DNA of 64,000 bases from Svornostia abyssi (GCA_024666565.1 CP088295.1:992001-1056000); one strand, 5' to 3'. Shown: positions 15,933 to 24,997, numbered from the stretch's first letter. Notes: generated from the sequence alone by a model not told the origin. Numbers and translations are program-made.

Positions 15933-17219
15933 ATGTCCGCGTACCGGCCGCGCGTGATCGACGCTGAGCTCGACGAGCTCTTCGGGCCTCTGCCCGCCAT
16001 CGCGATCGAAGGGGCAAAGGGGGTCGGCAAGACTGCGACCGCCGAGCGGCGGGTGGCGACCATCGTCCGGCTGGACGATCCACCGCAGCAGGAACTCGCC
16101 CGCGCCGACGTGCAGCTACCGCTTCGGGGGGACCCGCCGGTCCTTCTCGACGAGTGGCAGCGGGTGCCGCCGCTGTGGGATGCGGTTCGACGCGCGGTCG
16201 ACGACCGGGATCCTCCAGGCCCGTTCCTCCTGACGGGTTCCGCGGTCCCGCCATCGGGTGGCAGCGACCCTGAGCGCCACTCGGGCGCCGGAAGGATCGA
16301 CGCCCTGCGGATGCGGCCGATGACACTGATCGAGCGGCTCGACCTTGCGCCGACGGTCAGCCTGCGTGACCTGTTGGGTGGTGCAAGGACCGAGCTCACA
16401 GGGTCCAGCTCTCTCACGCTGACCGAGTACACGGAGGAGATTCTCAGCTCGGGCTTTCCCGGGATCCGTGCACTGCCAGGGCGTGCGCGGCGCGTGCGCC
16501 TCGACGGATACATCACGCGCATCATCGACCGCGACTTCCCCAACGAGCTCGGTGAGAAGGTTCGGCAGCCGGATCTGCTGAGGCGGTGGATGCGCGCCTA
16601 CGCCGCGGCGACTGCGACGACCACCACGATGGACAAGATCCGCGATGCGGCGACGGCCGGCCAGAGCACTCCCGCGAAGACCACGGCGCTCGCCTACCGT
16701 ACGGCGCTCGAGCGCCTGTTCATCGTCGACCCGCTGGACGGCTGGCTTCCAACGAACAACCACCTCAAGCGTCTGACGCAGGCACCGAAGCACCACCTGG
16801 TGGACCCCGCGCTCGCAGCGCACCTCCTCGGCATGACCGCGGACAAGCTGCTCACCGGAGATGGCGGCCCGCTCGCGCTTCCCCGAGACGGAACGCTGCT
16901 CGGCTCGCTGTTTGAATCGCTCGCGGCGCTCTCGGTGCGCGTGTTCGCGCAGGCCGCGGATGCCACCGTGCGTCATCTCAGGACGCAAGAAGGGCGGCAG
17001 GAGATCGACATGATCGTCGAGGACGCCAGCGGTGGTGTCCTCGCACTGGAGGTCAAGCTCTCGGCGACGGTCGAGGACCGCGACGTCAGGCACCTGTCGT
17101 GGCTGCGAGCTCAGCTCGGCGAACAGGTGCGCGATGCCGCGATCATCACGACGGGACCACAGGCCTATCGCCGGAGCGACGGGATCGCCGTCATTCCGCT
17201 CGCGCTGCTGGGTCCCTGA
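15933..17219 (+). CDS. AAA_14 / DUF4143 ATPase with PD-(D/E)XK-like C-terminus
   Basis: A 428-residue protein. Walker A is GAKGVGKT (27-34) and Walker B is VLLDEW (Asp73-Glu74); LLTGSAVPP is the sensor-like strand. Residues about 200-330 are the DUF4143 helical domain (FPNELGEKV...RRWMRAYAAAT). The C-terminus (EGRQEIDMIVED...LALEVKLS) matches the D-EVK core of PD-(D/E)XK folds found in this family. These are widespread, poorly understood ATPases, often horizontally transferred. The ATG at 15933 is preferred over 15921: the family begins at YRPRVID and TATGTT lies 7 nt upstream. It overlaps the convergent deacetylase gene by 29 nt. Confidence 0.87.
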   Translation: MSAYRPRVIDAELDELFGPLPAIAIEGAKGVGKTATAERRVATIVRLDDPPQQELARADVQLPLRGDPPVLLDEWQRVPPLWDAVRRAVDDRDPPGPFLLTGSAVPPSGGSDPERHSGAGRIDALRMRPMTLIERLDLAPTVSLRDLLGGARTELTGSSSLTLTEYTEEILSSGFPGIRALPGRARRVRLDGYITRIIDRDFPNELGEKVRQPDLLRRWMRAYAAATATTTTMDKIRDAATAGQSTPAKTTALAYRTALERLFIVDPLDGWLPTNNHLKRLTQAPKHHLVDPALAAHLLGMTADKLLTGDGGPLALPRDGTLLGSLFESLAALSVRVFAQAADATVRHLRTQEGRQEIDMIVEDASGGVLALEVKLSATVEDRDVRHLSWLRAQLGEQVRDAAIITTGPQAYRRSDGIAVIPLALLGP

Positions 17220-18125
17220 CCGAGCGCTGGGCTGCCGCCCGCTCCGCGACCGCGCGCGCCGTCGCGAGGTTGATGTCCACCGTGTCGGCCACGTCCGGCG
17301 CGTAACCACCCGCCAGCACCACGCACACCGCCGCGCCCCACGCGGCCGCGCGGTCGAGCACGACGCCGTCGCGTGCCGCCAGCCCCGCCTTCGTGAGCGC
17401 GAGCCGGCCCAGCCGGTCGCCCTCCCACGGGTCTGCGGCCGCGAGGTAGAAGACGAGGTCCGCGCCGCCGACCTCATCCAGCGACGACGACAGCACGCCG
17501 AGGTACTCGTCGTCGCCCACCCCGTCGCGCAGGTCCACGTCGAGGTCGCTCACCGCGCGGCGGAACGGGTAGTTCGCTCCTCCGTGGATGGACAGCGTGA
17601 ACACCGACGGGTCGTCGGCGAACAGCTCGGCGGTGCCGTCGCCCTGGTGCACGTCGCAGTCGATGACCGCCACCCGGCCGTCGAACCCCGCCGATCGCCG
17701 CAGCTCGGTCACCGCGACCGCGAGGTCGTTGAACAGGCAGTACCCGCGCCCGGCCGCACGGCCTGCGTGGTGGGTCCCCCCGCCGAGGTTCATGCCGTAG
17801 CCGGAGCCGGCGAGTGCGTCGCGCGCGGCCTCCACCGTTCCCTGGGTCGAGCGGCGCCCGCGCTCCACCAGCGCGGCCGACCACGGCAGCCCGAGCACGC
17901 GCACCTCGCGGTCGGTCATCGCGCCGGTGCGCACCCGCTCCAGGTAGGACGATGCGTGCACCGTCGCGAGCAGCTCCCACGAGGCCGGTGCCGACGCCGC
18001 GATGTCATCGGGCGCGGCGACGGCCTCCGCGACAAGCCGCTCGCGCAGCAGCCGGTACTTCCCCAGCGGGAACTTGTGCCCCGGCGGGGGGGGAAGTCGT
18101 GCGCGTCGTGCGCCCAGAACCGCAT
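17191..18125 (-). CDS. HDAC/AcuC/AphA-family deacetylase, N-terminal frameshift in a G8 tract
   Basis: A zinc-dependent deacetylase-fold hydrolase acting on acetyl-lysine, acetoin-related or acetylpolyamine substrates. GGGTHHA carries the His pair; DCDVHQGDG and AAADPW carry the zinc ligands (Asp, His, Asp); GGYAP supplies the Tyr. The natural N-terminus appears to be MRFWAHDAHDFP from the ATG at 18125, followed by PPPPGHKFPLGKY, but these lie in different frames. One base is missing from the run at 18086-18093 (8 where 9 would fit), giving 311 residues when restored. As written, an open frame from GTG 18132 replaces the first 12 residues with unrelated sequence. Confidence 0.85.
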
Positions 18126-18169
18126 CAGTCACCTATCCGCAGACCGGTCCACCCGCGATCATCACGCCC

Positions 18170-18973
18170 ATGAGTCTGCCGCAGCCCGACCCCGCAGCCA
18201 CGATCCTCATCACCGGCGCCTCCTCCGGCATCGGCGCCGAGCTCGCGCGCCAGCTCGCCGCCCAGCAGTACAACGTCGTGCTCGTCGCCCGGCGGATCGA
18301 CCGGCTGAACGCGCTGGCCGACGAGCTGGCGCGCACCCACGGGATCCGCGCCGACGTGCTGCCGGCCGACCTCGCCGACGTCGCCGCCCGCGAGCGCCTC
18401 GTCGATGCCGTCGAGCATCTCGACCTCCACCTCGCCGGCGTGTGCAACAACGCCGGGTTCGGCGGGTCAGGCTTCTTCGCCAAGGCCGACCAGGCCAAGC
18501 AGCGCGAGATGGTCGAGGTGAACGTCGACGCACTGCACCATCTCACCGGCGCGTTCCTCCCGGGCATGGTCGAGCGGGGCGAGGGCGCGATCCTCAACGT
18601 CGCGAGCCTCGCCGGCGTCCAGCCGCTGCCGATGTTCGCCACCTACGCCGCGACGAAGGCGTTCGTCCTGTCCTTCAGCGAGGCGCTGCACGCCGAGCTG
18701 TCGGGGACTGGGGTGAGCGTCACCGCGCTCTGCCCCGGCCCCGTGCCGACCGAGTTCGGCGAGATCTCCGGGATGGGCGACATCGAGGAGACGCTCCCCG
18801 GCATCGTCACGGTCTCGCCTGAGCAGGTCGTCCGCGAGGCGATCGAGGGCATGCAGCGCGGGCGGCGCACGGTCACCCCGGGCCTGCTCATGAAGGGCGC
18901 TGCGATGGCGGGCCGGCTCACACCGAGATCGGTCCTGCTGCCGATCACCCGCAGCGGCATCAGGAAGGTCTGA
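18170..18973 (+). CDS. Short-chain dehydrogenase/reductase
   Basis: A 267-residue classical SDR. TGASSGIG (about 16-23) binds NAD(P); NNAG lies near 98; the catalytic Ser is in NVASLAG and the YAATK motif carries Tyr and Lys. VARRIDRL after strand 2 suggests NADP preference (inference). It is close to the DltE/YqjQ-type group of general ketone/acyl reductases. The stop is 2 nt before zwf, so both are probably co-transcribed and an NADPH link is plausible. Confidence 0.92.
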   Translation: MSLPQPDPAATILITGASSGIGAELARQLAAQQYNVVLVARRIDRLNALADELARTHGIRADVLPADLADVAARERLVDAVEHLDLHLAGVCNNAGFGGSGFFAKADQAKQREMVEVNVDALHHLTGAFLPGMVERGEGAILNVASLAGVQPLPMFATYAATKAFVLSFSEALHAELSGTGVSVTALCPGPVPTEFGEISGMGDIEETLPGIVTVSPEQVVREAIEGMQRGRRTVTPGLLMKGAAMAGRLTPRSVLLPITRSGIRKV

Positions 18974-18975
18974 CC

Positions 18976-20373
18976 ATGACCGATCAGGCTCGCGGCGACG
19001 TCCTCGTGATCTTCGGGATCACGGGCGACCTGGCCAAGCTCATGACGCTCCGCGCGCTCTACCGGCTCGAATTGCGCGGCGTGCTCGACTGCCCGATCGT
19101 CGGCGTGGCGGTCGACGACTGGTCGGTCGAGCAGCTGCGTGACCACGCCCGCGCGTGCATCGCCGCCAAGGAGGACGAGGTCGACGATGACGTCTTCGCG
19201 CGGTTCGCTGCTCGGCTGTCGTACGTCGCCGGGGACTTCGCAGACCCGGACACCTACGCGCGGGTCGGCGCCGAGATCGCCGGCGCGAAGGAGCCCGTCT
19301 TCTACCTCGAGATCCCGCCGTTCCTCTTCGGGCGCGTGGTCGAGGGGCTCGGCGAAGCGGGGCTGGTCGGCACCGGCCGGGTCGTCGTGGAGAAGCCGTT
19401 CGGCCACGACGTCGAGTCGGCGACCGCCCTGAACGAGCAGCTGCACCGGTACCTGCGCGAGGACCAGCTGCTGCGCATCGACCACTTCCTCGGCAAGCTC
19501 GGCCTGGAGGAGCTGCTCTACCTGCGGTTCTCGAACACGATGCTCGAGCCGGTGTGGAACCGCAACTACGTCGCGTGCGTGCAGATCACCATGGCCGAGC
19601 AGCTCGGCGTCGAGGACCGCGGGCACTTCTACGATCCGGTCGGCGCGCTGCGTGACGTCGTCGTCAACCACCTCATGCAGCTGCTCGCCGCCGCCGCGAT
19701 GGAGGCGCCGGCGGCGCAGGACGCCAAGACGCTGAAGGATCACCAGTACGCCGTCTTCCACGCGATGCCCGCGGCCGACCCGGCGCACTACGTCCGCGGT
19801 CAGTACGAGGGCTACCGCGAGGTGCCCGGCGTCGCGCCGGACTCGACGACCGAGACGTTCGCGGCGCTGCGCCTGGAGGTCGACAACTGGCGCTGGGCGG
19901 GCGTGCCGTTCTTCCTGCGGACCGGCAAGCGCCTGCCGTACAAGCAGACCGAGGTGCGGCTCGTGTTCCGTCAGCCGCCGCGCCTGGGCTTCACCGACCA
20001 CCAGCACCGCCCCGACGAGCCCGGGCAGCTCGTCGTGCGGCTCGACCCGGCGACCGGTGTGCGTATGCGGATGGACGCCAAGCGCGCCGACGCGCGCAAG
20101 CCGGCGCTCATCGACCTCGACATGACGTTCGCCGAGGAGGGGGGCGCGGGGCCGACGCCCTACGAGGTCCTGCTCGCCGACGCGCTCGCGGGGGAGACCC
20201 AGCGCTTCACCCGCCAGGACGCCGTGCTCGAGCAGTGGCGGGTCATGCAGCCGCTGCTCGACGCGCCGCCGCCGGTCATCTCCTACCCGCAGGAGTCGTG
20301 GGGGCCGAAGGAGGGCGACAAGCTCCTGTCCGGGTTCGGCCGCTGGCACGGCCCGTGGATGCCGCCGGGCTGA
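18976..20373 (+). CDS. zwf: Glucose-6-phosphate 1-dehydrogenase
   Basis: A 465-residue enzyme oxidising glucose-6-phosphate to 6-phosphogluconolactone with NADP, the entry to the oxidative pentose phosphate pathway. FGITGDLAK (about 13-21) is the nucleotide loop. RIDHFLGK holds the substrate-binding and catalytic His region (commonly RIDHYLGK). VVEKPFG and the C-terminal FLRTGKRLPYKQTE block confirm the family. Length is normal. No gnd, pgl or tal is adjacent. It is coupled to the SDR gene (2-nt gap). Confidence 0.95.
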   Translation: MTDQARGDVLVIFGITGDLAKLMTLRALYRLELRGVLDCPIVGVAVDDWSVEQLRDHARACIAAKEDEVDDDVFARFAARLSYVAGDFADPDTYARVGAEIAGAKEPVFYLEIPPFLFGRVVEGLGEAGLVGTGRVVVEKPFGHDVESATALNEQLHRYLREDQLLRIDHFLGKLGLEELLYLRFSNTMLEPVWNRNYVACVQITMAEQLGVEDRGHFYDPVGALRDVVVNHLMQLLAAAAMEAPAAQDAKTLKDHQYAVFHAMPAADPAHYVRGQYEGYREVPGVAPDSTTETFAALRLEVDNWRWAGVPFFLRTGKRLPYKQTEVRLVFRQPPRLGFTDHQHRPDEPGQLVVRLDPATGVRMRMDAKRADARKPALIDLDMTFAEEGGAGPTPYEVLLADALAGETQRFTRQDAVLEQWRVMQPLLDAPPPVISYPQESWGPKEGDKLLSGFGRWHGPWMPPG

Positions 20374-20376
20374 CGG

Positions 20377-21492
20377 CTACCGGCGCGCCGACCGCCAGGC
20401 GCGTCCCTGGATCGCCACGAGGTCGACGAGGTTCCCCAGCGCGAGGTTCGCGTCGACGAGGTGCAGACCCCAGGCCGGCGTCGGTGACGGCTTGAGGTCG
20501 GGCCCGCCGTCGACCGGGGTGACCTGCAGCGACGTCGCCCCGCCGGCCTTCACGCACTGGGCGCGGTAGGCGCCGTCGATCTGGATCCACCGTTCCTTTG
20601 ATGTCAGCTTCGGGAACCCGAGCAGGCTGATGCCCGCGGCGATCGAGGTGCCCGGTGCGAAGGGCGCCGACGGCACGATGGTCGTGAGCGTGCCGGAGCC
20701 CCCACCGAGGCTCGCCGGGTTCGTGCAGAGGATCTCCCGGTTCGCTTCGGTCGTGCGCGCGAACAGCGCGTCGGCGGGCGGCGGCTCGTCGTAGACCGAG
20801 AACGCCACGACGCAGCCGATCTGCCGGCGCGTGCGGCAGGCCGGCATGTGCTGGAAGTCGCCGCCCCGGTCCGATCCCGTGCGCACCAGGACGTTGCCGC
20901 CCAGCAGCAGCGCTGAGACGATCCGCTCCCGGGCGCGCTTCGAGCGGTCGATCTCCTTCGCGATCAGCCGGCGCAGCACGAACGTGCCCTGCGAGTGGCC
21001 GATGAGCACGACGCCGCGTCCCTTGTTGTCCTTGCGCAGGTACTCCCGCCACGCGGCGAGCACGTCGGCGTAGCCCTGGGCGTTGACGACATCGCGGCGC
21101 TCGCCGCCCTGCGCGACGCCCGGCTGGATGCCCTGGATCGTGCGCTGGCGGTAGACCGGGGCGAAGACCCGGCAGCTCTCCGCGTAACGCGCGGCCTGGT
21201 AGAGCGCGATGGAGCGCAGCTCGGGGTCGATCCGCTTGGTGGCGACGGACCTCTTCTGGTCGCTCACCGTGGGGTAGACGTAGAAGCAGTCCATCCGCTG
21301 CTCGGGAATCACGTATATGCCGCCGATCGAACCCTCCTCCTCCTGGGCGGTGGGGCCGCGCGCGTCGCTGTGCAGGCTTCCGTCGCACACGTCCTTGCGG
21401 TCCGGATGACACAGCCACGTCGTGGCGGCCGAAGCCGATGCGGGCAGGAGGACGCAGACCAGGACGGCTGCGATCAGGGAGAGGCGGAGCAT
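20377..21492 (-). CDS. Secreted DUF3089 alpha/beta hydrolase
   Basis: A 371-residue protein with a signal peptide (about 1-22, ASASA-A). MDCFYVYPTVS, the nucleophile elbow LIGHSQGTFVLRRL and the downstream YRAQCVK segment match the DUF3089 family of extracellular alpha/beta hydrolases. The remaining Cys residues could form disulfides. The substrate is unknown. The ATG at 21492 follows TAGCGT by exactly 7 nt, a leaderless start. It lies convergent to zwf with 3 nt between stops. Confidence 0.85.
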   Translation of the reverse strand: MLRLSLIAAVLVCVLLPASASAATTWLCHPDRKDVCDGSLHSDARGPTAQEEEGSIGGIYVIPEQRMDCFYVYPTVSDQKRSVATKRIDPELRSIALYQAARYAESCRVFAPVYRQRTIQGIQPGVAQGGERRDVVNAQGYADVLAAWREYLRKDNKGRGVVLIGHSQGTFVLRRLIAKEIDRSKRARERIVSALLLGGNVLVRTGSDRGGDFQHMPACRTRRQIGCVVAFSVYDEPPPADALFARTTEANREILCTNPASLGGGSGTLTTIVPSAPFAPGTSIAAGISLLGFPKLTSKERWIQIDGAYRAQCVKAGGATSLQVTPVDGGPDLKPSPTPAWGLHLVDANLALGNLVDLVAIQGRAWRSARR

Positions 21493-21499
21493 CCCGGGA

Positions 21500-21505
21500 A
21501 CGCTA
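21500..21505 (-). promoter_or_regulatory. Leaderless -10 hexamer TAGCGT
   Basis: Ends 7 nt before the reverse-strand ATG at 21492. Confidence 0.55.
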
Positions 21506-21506
21506 A

Positions 21507-21531
21507 CGGGGCGGTCGTCCTGACCGCCCCG
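21507..21531 (-). terminator. Terminator of acyl-CoA dehydrogenase pair
   Basis: A 10-bp stem CGGGGCGGTC/GACCGCCCCG with GTCCT loop, 25 nt after the stop codon at 21557. Confidence 0.65.
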
Positions 21532-21556
21532 CTGACGCCTCCTCAGGCTGCGAACG

Positions 21557-22663
21557 CTAGGCGGCGAGCAACTCGCCCGCGACGCGATCGGTGCTGTCGC
21601 CGATCCCGCCGAGCAGCCGCCGCGACAGCTGCGAGCGACGGAAGAACAGCGGCGCGTCGTGCTCCCACGTCGCGCCGATGCCGCCGTGCGTGGCGATCTG
21701 CTGGCGCGCCGCGTAGTCCAGCGCGTGCCCGGCTGCGGTGCGCGCGGCGCTGGCGGCGAGCGCGAACTCCTCCGGCTTGTCCTCGTAGGACCAGCCGGCG
21801 TAGAGCATCACGGCGTACGCGTTCTCGCGCTGACGCAGGATCTCCACGAGCCCGTGCTTCATCGCCTGGTAGGAGCCGATCGGGCGGCCGAACGTGTACC
21901 GCTCCTTCGCGTACTCCACGCTGACCGTCAGCGCCGTCTCCACCGCACCGTAGGACTCGGCGGCGAGCAGCGCCTGGGCGACGTACCACGCGCGCGCCGG
22001 ATCGGCGCCCTCGAGCACCGTCGCGGGCGCGTTGCTCAGCGAGACGTTGCCGAGCAGGCGCGAGCTGTCGTAGCGCAGGACCGGGCCCTCGATCGACACG
22101 CCGGACGCGCCGGTCTCGATCGCCACGGTCTTCGCGGTGCCGCTGCCGTCGACGGCGACGCCCACGAGGAGGTCGGCGCCGGGGGCGTCGACCACCCACG
22201 CGACCTCGCCGCTGACGGTGCCGTCGGCGTTCAGCGTCGGCGCCGCGGCGCGCGCGCTGCCGCTGCGCGCCTCGACGGTCCACGCCGTCTCGACGTCGCC
22301 CGGCGGGCGGGCGGCCAGGAACGCGGCACGCTTCGTGCCCTCCGCGTAGTCGGCGGTGCCGGGGTAGGACGCCGCGTCGAGCAGCGTCGTCGCGGGCAGA
22401 TGCCCGAGCAGCTCGTGCGAGACCAGGAGCTTGCCCGCCTCGATGAGCAGGAGCATGGCGTCGAAGAGGCTCAGCTCCGCCCCGCCGTTGGCCTCGGAGA
22501 CCAGCAGCCCGGCCCAGCCCTGTTCGGCCACGAGGCCCCAGTTCTCCGGCCGCGCCGCGCCCTCCAGGGCGTCACGCAGGACCTCGTAGTCGGCGACCCG
22601 CGACAGCGCGCCCGTGGCGGCCTCGCGCAGCGCCTGCTGCTCGTCGGTCAGCTCCAGGTTCAT
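21557..22663 (-). CDS. Acyl-CoA dehydrogenase, small subunit of a pair
   Basis: A 368-residue acyl-CoA dehydrogenase fold protein. TDEQQALREAATG is the N-terminal helix; YTFGRPIGSYQAMKH and ATHGGIGATWEHDAPLFFRR are family signatures. There is no Glu at the usual YEGT position. Its ATG overlaps the partner's stop (ATGA, 22660-22663). Paired, dissimilar FadE genes in actinobacteria form alpha2-beta2 dehydrogenases for bulky substrates such as steroid side chains, and this pair probably does likewise (inference). The reading frame is open further upstream, but the ATG at 22663 matches the family start. Confidence 0.9.
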   Translation of the reverse strand: MNLELTDEQQALREAATGALSRVADYEVLRDALEGAARPENWGLVAEQGWAGLLVSEANGGAELSLFDAMLLLIEAGKLLVSHELLGHLPATTLLDAASYPGTADYAEGTKRAAFLAARPPGDVETAWTVEARSGSARAAAPTLNADGTVSGEVAWVVDAPGADLLVGVAVDGSGTAKTVAIETGASGVSIEGPVLRYDSSRLLGNVSLSNAPATVLEGADPARAWYVAQALLAAESYGAVETALTVSVEYAKERYTFGRPIGSYQAMKHGLVEILRQRENAYAVMLYAGWSYEDKPEEFALAASAARTAAGHALDYAARQQIATHGGIGATWEHDAPLFFRRSQLSRRLLGGIGDSTDRVAGELLAA

Positions 22664-23871
22664 GCCGGCGCCCCCTGCTTCTCGATGGACCGCAGTTCGC
22701 TGAACGGCACGCCCTTGTCCAGCCGCGGCTCGGGCGGCAGGCCGAGCACGCGCTCGCCGATCGTGTTGCGGAGGATCTCCTCGGTGCCGCCCGCCGACTT
22801 CAGGCCGGGCAGGAACGAGATCATGTACGCCCACTCGCTGTCCTCATCGAGAGCGTCGGGGCCGATGACGTCGGCGATGAGCTCGCCCGCGTCGATCGCG
22901 GCCTTCACCGTCGTGACCTTCGCAAGGCCGGCCTCGGGGCCCGGGATCGCGCCCTGCGACAGCGCGCTGAGCACGCGGTAGCTCTGGAAGCGGATCGCGA
23001 GCAGCTCGGTGTTGATCTCACCGAGCCGCTGGCGGACCTCCGGGTCGCGGCGCGCGTGCTCGTCCTGCGCGACGGCCTTCGTGAAGCGCGCGGCGTTGTA
23101 GCCGAAGCCCTCCGCGCCGAGGCCGATCGTCAGGCGCTCGAACATGAGGACGGTCAGCGCCGTGCCCCAGCCGTTGCCGACCCCGCCGACGACCGCGTCG
23201 GCGTCGAGCGCGACGTCGTCGAAGAAGACCTCGTTGAACTCGGCCTCACCGGAGATCTGGCGCAGCCCGCGGATCGTGATGCCGTCGGCGTCCATCGGCA
23301 CGACGAACATCGTCAGGCCCTTGTGCTTGGGCACGTCCGCGTCGGTGCGCGCGAGCAGCAGGCCGTAGGACGCGAACTGCGCGTTCGTCGTCCACACCTT
23401 CTGGCCGGTGAGGCGCCACGTCCCGTCGTCCTGCTGGGTCGCCTTGGCCTGGACGGCCGCCAGGTCCGAACCGGCGGCCGGCTCGCTGAAGAGCTGGCAC
23501 CACACCTCGTCGCCGTGGAGCATGGGGCCGAGGTAGCGCGACTTCTGCTCGTCGGTGCCGTGCGCGATGAGGCACGGGCCGAGCATCCCGAGGCCGATGA
23601 CATCAAGAATCCCGGGAACGCCCGCAGCGGCGATCTCCTGGTTGACGATGACCTGCTCGATCGGGCCCTTGCCCTGCCCGCCGAACTCTTGCGGCCACGT
23701 GACGCCGGCGAGCCCGCCCTCGGCGAGCTTGCCCTGCCACGCGCGGCGCGCGGGGACGACGTCGTCTTCGCTGAGCGCCTCGACATCGGGCGCCTCGCTC
23801 TTGTGCTCTTCGAGCCAGGCGCGCACCTGCGCGCGGTACTGCGCCTGCTCCGGGGTGTCGTTCAGATCCAC
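22660..23871 (-). CDS. Acyl-CoA dehydrogenase, large subunit of a pair
   Basis: A 403-residue acyl-CoA dehydrogenase: GVTWPQEFGGQG, the FAD-binding QLFSEPAAGSDLA and TGQKVWTTNA, and the C-terminal GGTEEILRNTIGERVLGLP. Together with the coupled smaller subunit it fits the heteromeric FadE type. GAGGAG lies before the GTG at 23871. A dyad operator (23889-23908) just upstream suggests control by an acyl-CoA-responsive TetR protein not encoded next to it. Steroid, bile-acid or branched-acid catabolism is possible; the neighbours do not decide. Confidence 0.92.
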   Translation of the reverse strand: MDLNDTPEQAQYRAQVRAWLEEHKSEAPDVEALSEDDVVPARRAWQGKLAEGGLAGVTWPQEFGGQGKGPIEQVIVNQEIAAAGVPGILDVIGLGMLGPCLIAHGTDEQKSRYLGPMLHGDEVWCQLFSEPAAGSDLAAVQAKATQQDDGTWRLTGQKVWTTNAQFASYGLLLARTDADVPKHKGLTMFVVPMDADGITIRGLRQISGEAEFNEVFFDDVALDADAVVGGVGNGWGTALTVLMFERLTIGLGAEGFGYNAARFTKAVAQDEHARRDPEVRQRLGEINTELLAIRFQSYRVLSALSQGAIPGPEAGLAKVTTVKAAIDAGELIADVIGPDALDEDSEWAYMISFLPGLKSAGGTEEILRNTIGERVLGLPPEPRLDKGVPFSELRSIEKQGAPA

Positions 23872-23888
23872 CGTCGCTCCTCAATCGG

Positions 23889-23908
23889 TTGGCTGACCAG
23901 CCAGTCAA
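23889..23908 (-). promoter_or_regulatory. Dyad operator upstream of acyl-CoA dehydrogenase pair
   Basis: TTGACTGGCTGGTCAGCCAA on the reverse strand is an imperfect palindrome (TTGnCTGnC with its complement), 17 nt before the start codon. It resembles TetR-type operators of fatty-acid genes. Confidence 0.55.
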
Positions 23909-23966
23909 TGGGAAACGATAGCCACTGAGCGTGCTCGGCGACGCGCTCCCGGCGCGCGGGCGCGCG

Positions 23967-24749
23967 TCAGGGCATGGAGCCAACCGGCACCCGTGGCGGC
24001 ACCGGTTTGATGTTCGTGGCGAACAGCTTGATGAGCACGGCGCCCGCCACGAACCCGCCGATGTGCGCGAAGTACGCCACGCCCCCGCCCTCCTGGCTGA
24101 GCGGGCCGCTGAGCTCGGCCGCCCCGAGGGCGATCTGCTGCGCGAACCACAGACCGAGCATGAGGAACGCGGGAAGCTCGATGACGGTGAAGATGATGAC
24201 GATGAAGATCAGGGTCACCACGCGGGCCCGCGGATAGATCGCCGCATACGCGCCGAGGACGCCGGCCACGGCGCCCGACGCGCCGACCATCGGGGCGGTC
24301 GCCTCCGGGTCGATGAGCACCTGCGCGGCAAGTGCCGCGAACCCGCCGATGAAGTAGAAGGCGACAAACTTCACCCGGCCCATCGCGTCCTCGATGTTGT
24401 TGCCGAAGATCCAGAGGAACAGCATGTTCCCCGCGAGGTGCAGGATGCTGCCGTGCAGGAAGATCGAGCTGATCGCGGTGACGAACGCGGGCGGCTGGGA
24501 CTCGGGCTCTCCGGACACGCCGGCTTGGCCCTCGCAGAGCACCTGCGCGCCGGTGCTGTCGAGTTCGCACTCGCGCCCGTAGTGCCACAGCTCGTACGGG
24601 ATCGCGCCCCAGCTCGTGACGAGACCGCCGTCGGTCACCGTCCACCCGCCGCGCTGCAGCACGAAGTAGACGAAGACGTTCAGCGCGATGAACACCATCG
24701 TGATGACCGCCGGCCGGTCGGTCGGGATGTTGTCCTTGAGCGGGAACAC
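23967..24749 (-). CDS. Rhomboid-family intramembrane serine protease
   Basis: A 260-residue membrane protein with six to seven helices. The catalytic Ser is in GASGAVAG and the His in the last helix (FAHIGGFVAGA). The HLAGNMLFLWIFG helix matches the family N-helix HxxxN pattern. An insertion after helix 1 (about 50-95) holds two Cys residues likely outside the membrane. The GTG at 24749, giving VFPLKDNIPT, matches the usual rhomboid start; a GTG at 24782 would overlap the divergent gene at 24776. It cleaves transmembrane substrates; targets are unknown. Confidence 0.9.
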   Translation of the reverse strand: MFPLKDNIPTDRPAVITMVFIALNVFVYFVLQRGGWTVTDGGLVTSWGAIPYELWHYGRECELDSTGAQVLCEGQAGVSGEPESQPPAFVTAISSIFLHGSILHLAGNMLFLWIFGNNIEDAMGRVKFVAFYFIGGFAALAAQVLIDPEATAPMVGASGAVAGVLGAYAAIYPRARVVTLIFIVIIFTVIELPAFLMLGLWFAQQIALGAAELSGPLSQEGGGVAYFAHIGGFVAGAVLIKLFATNIKPVPPRVPVGSMP

Positions 24750-24775
24750 GTTTCGCGCGAGGCTACCCGGAGGAA

Positions 24776-24997
24776 ATGCCACCTGTCGTCGACGAGTTCC
24801 TTCAAGCCGTGCGCGCGGAAGACCGCGAACGCATGAAGCTCCTGCTCCACCCCTACCTGCACTGGGGCCGGCGCGACGGAACGACCCTGCGCGGCCGGCG
24901 CAAGGTCCTCGCGATGCTGCAGGAGATGGGGGTGCCGGACCGGCCAGCGGCCGTCGAGCTGCGCGACGGCCAGATCTACCGCTGGGAGACGATCTAA
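24776..24997 (+). CDS. Short NTF2/SnoaL-like protein
   Basis: A 73-residue protein whose DEFLQAVRAEDRERMKLLLHPYLHW start is the first helix pair and strand of NTF2-like proteins; VELRDGQIYRWETI ends it. It is about half the length of SnoaL domains, so it is either a minimal fold or truncated. GGAGG lies only 2 nt before the ATG, closer than usual. The stop overlaps the convergent lipA end by 4 nt. Function is unknown. Confidence 0.65.
   Translation: MPPVVDEFLQAVRAEDRERMKLLLHPYLHWGRRDGTTLRGRRKVLAMLQEMGVPDRPAAVELRDGQIYRWETI

Noticed and set aside
18643..20349. Long reverse-strand frame opposite zwf
   Set aside because: Antisense shadow of a conserved enzyme.
24750..24782. GTG 24782 start for the rhomboid protease
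   Set aside because: It would overlap the divergent gene at 24776 and add residues not found in the family; GTG 24749 fits better.
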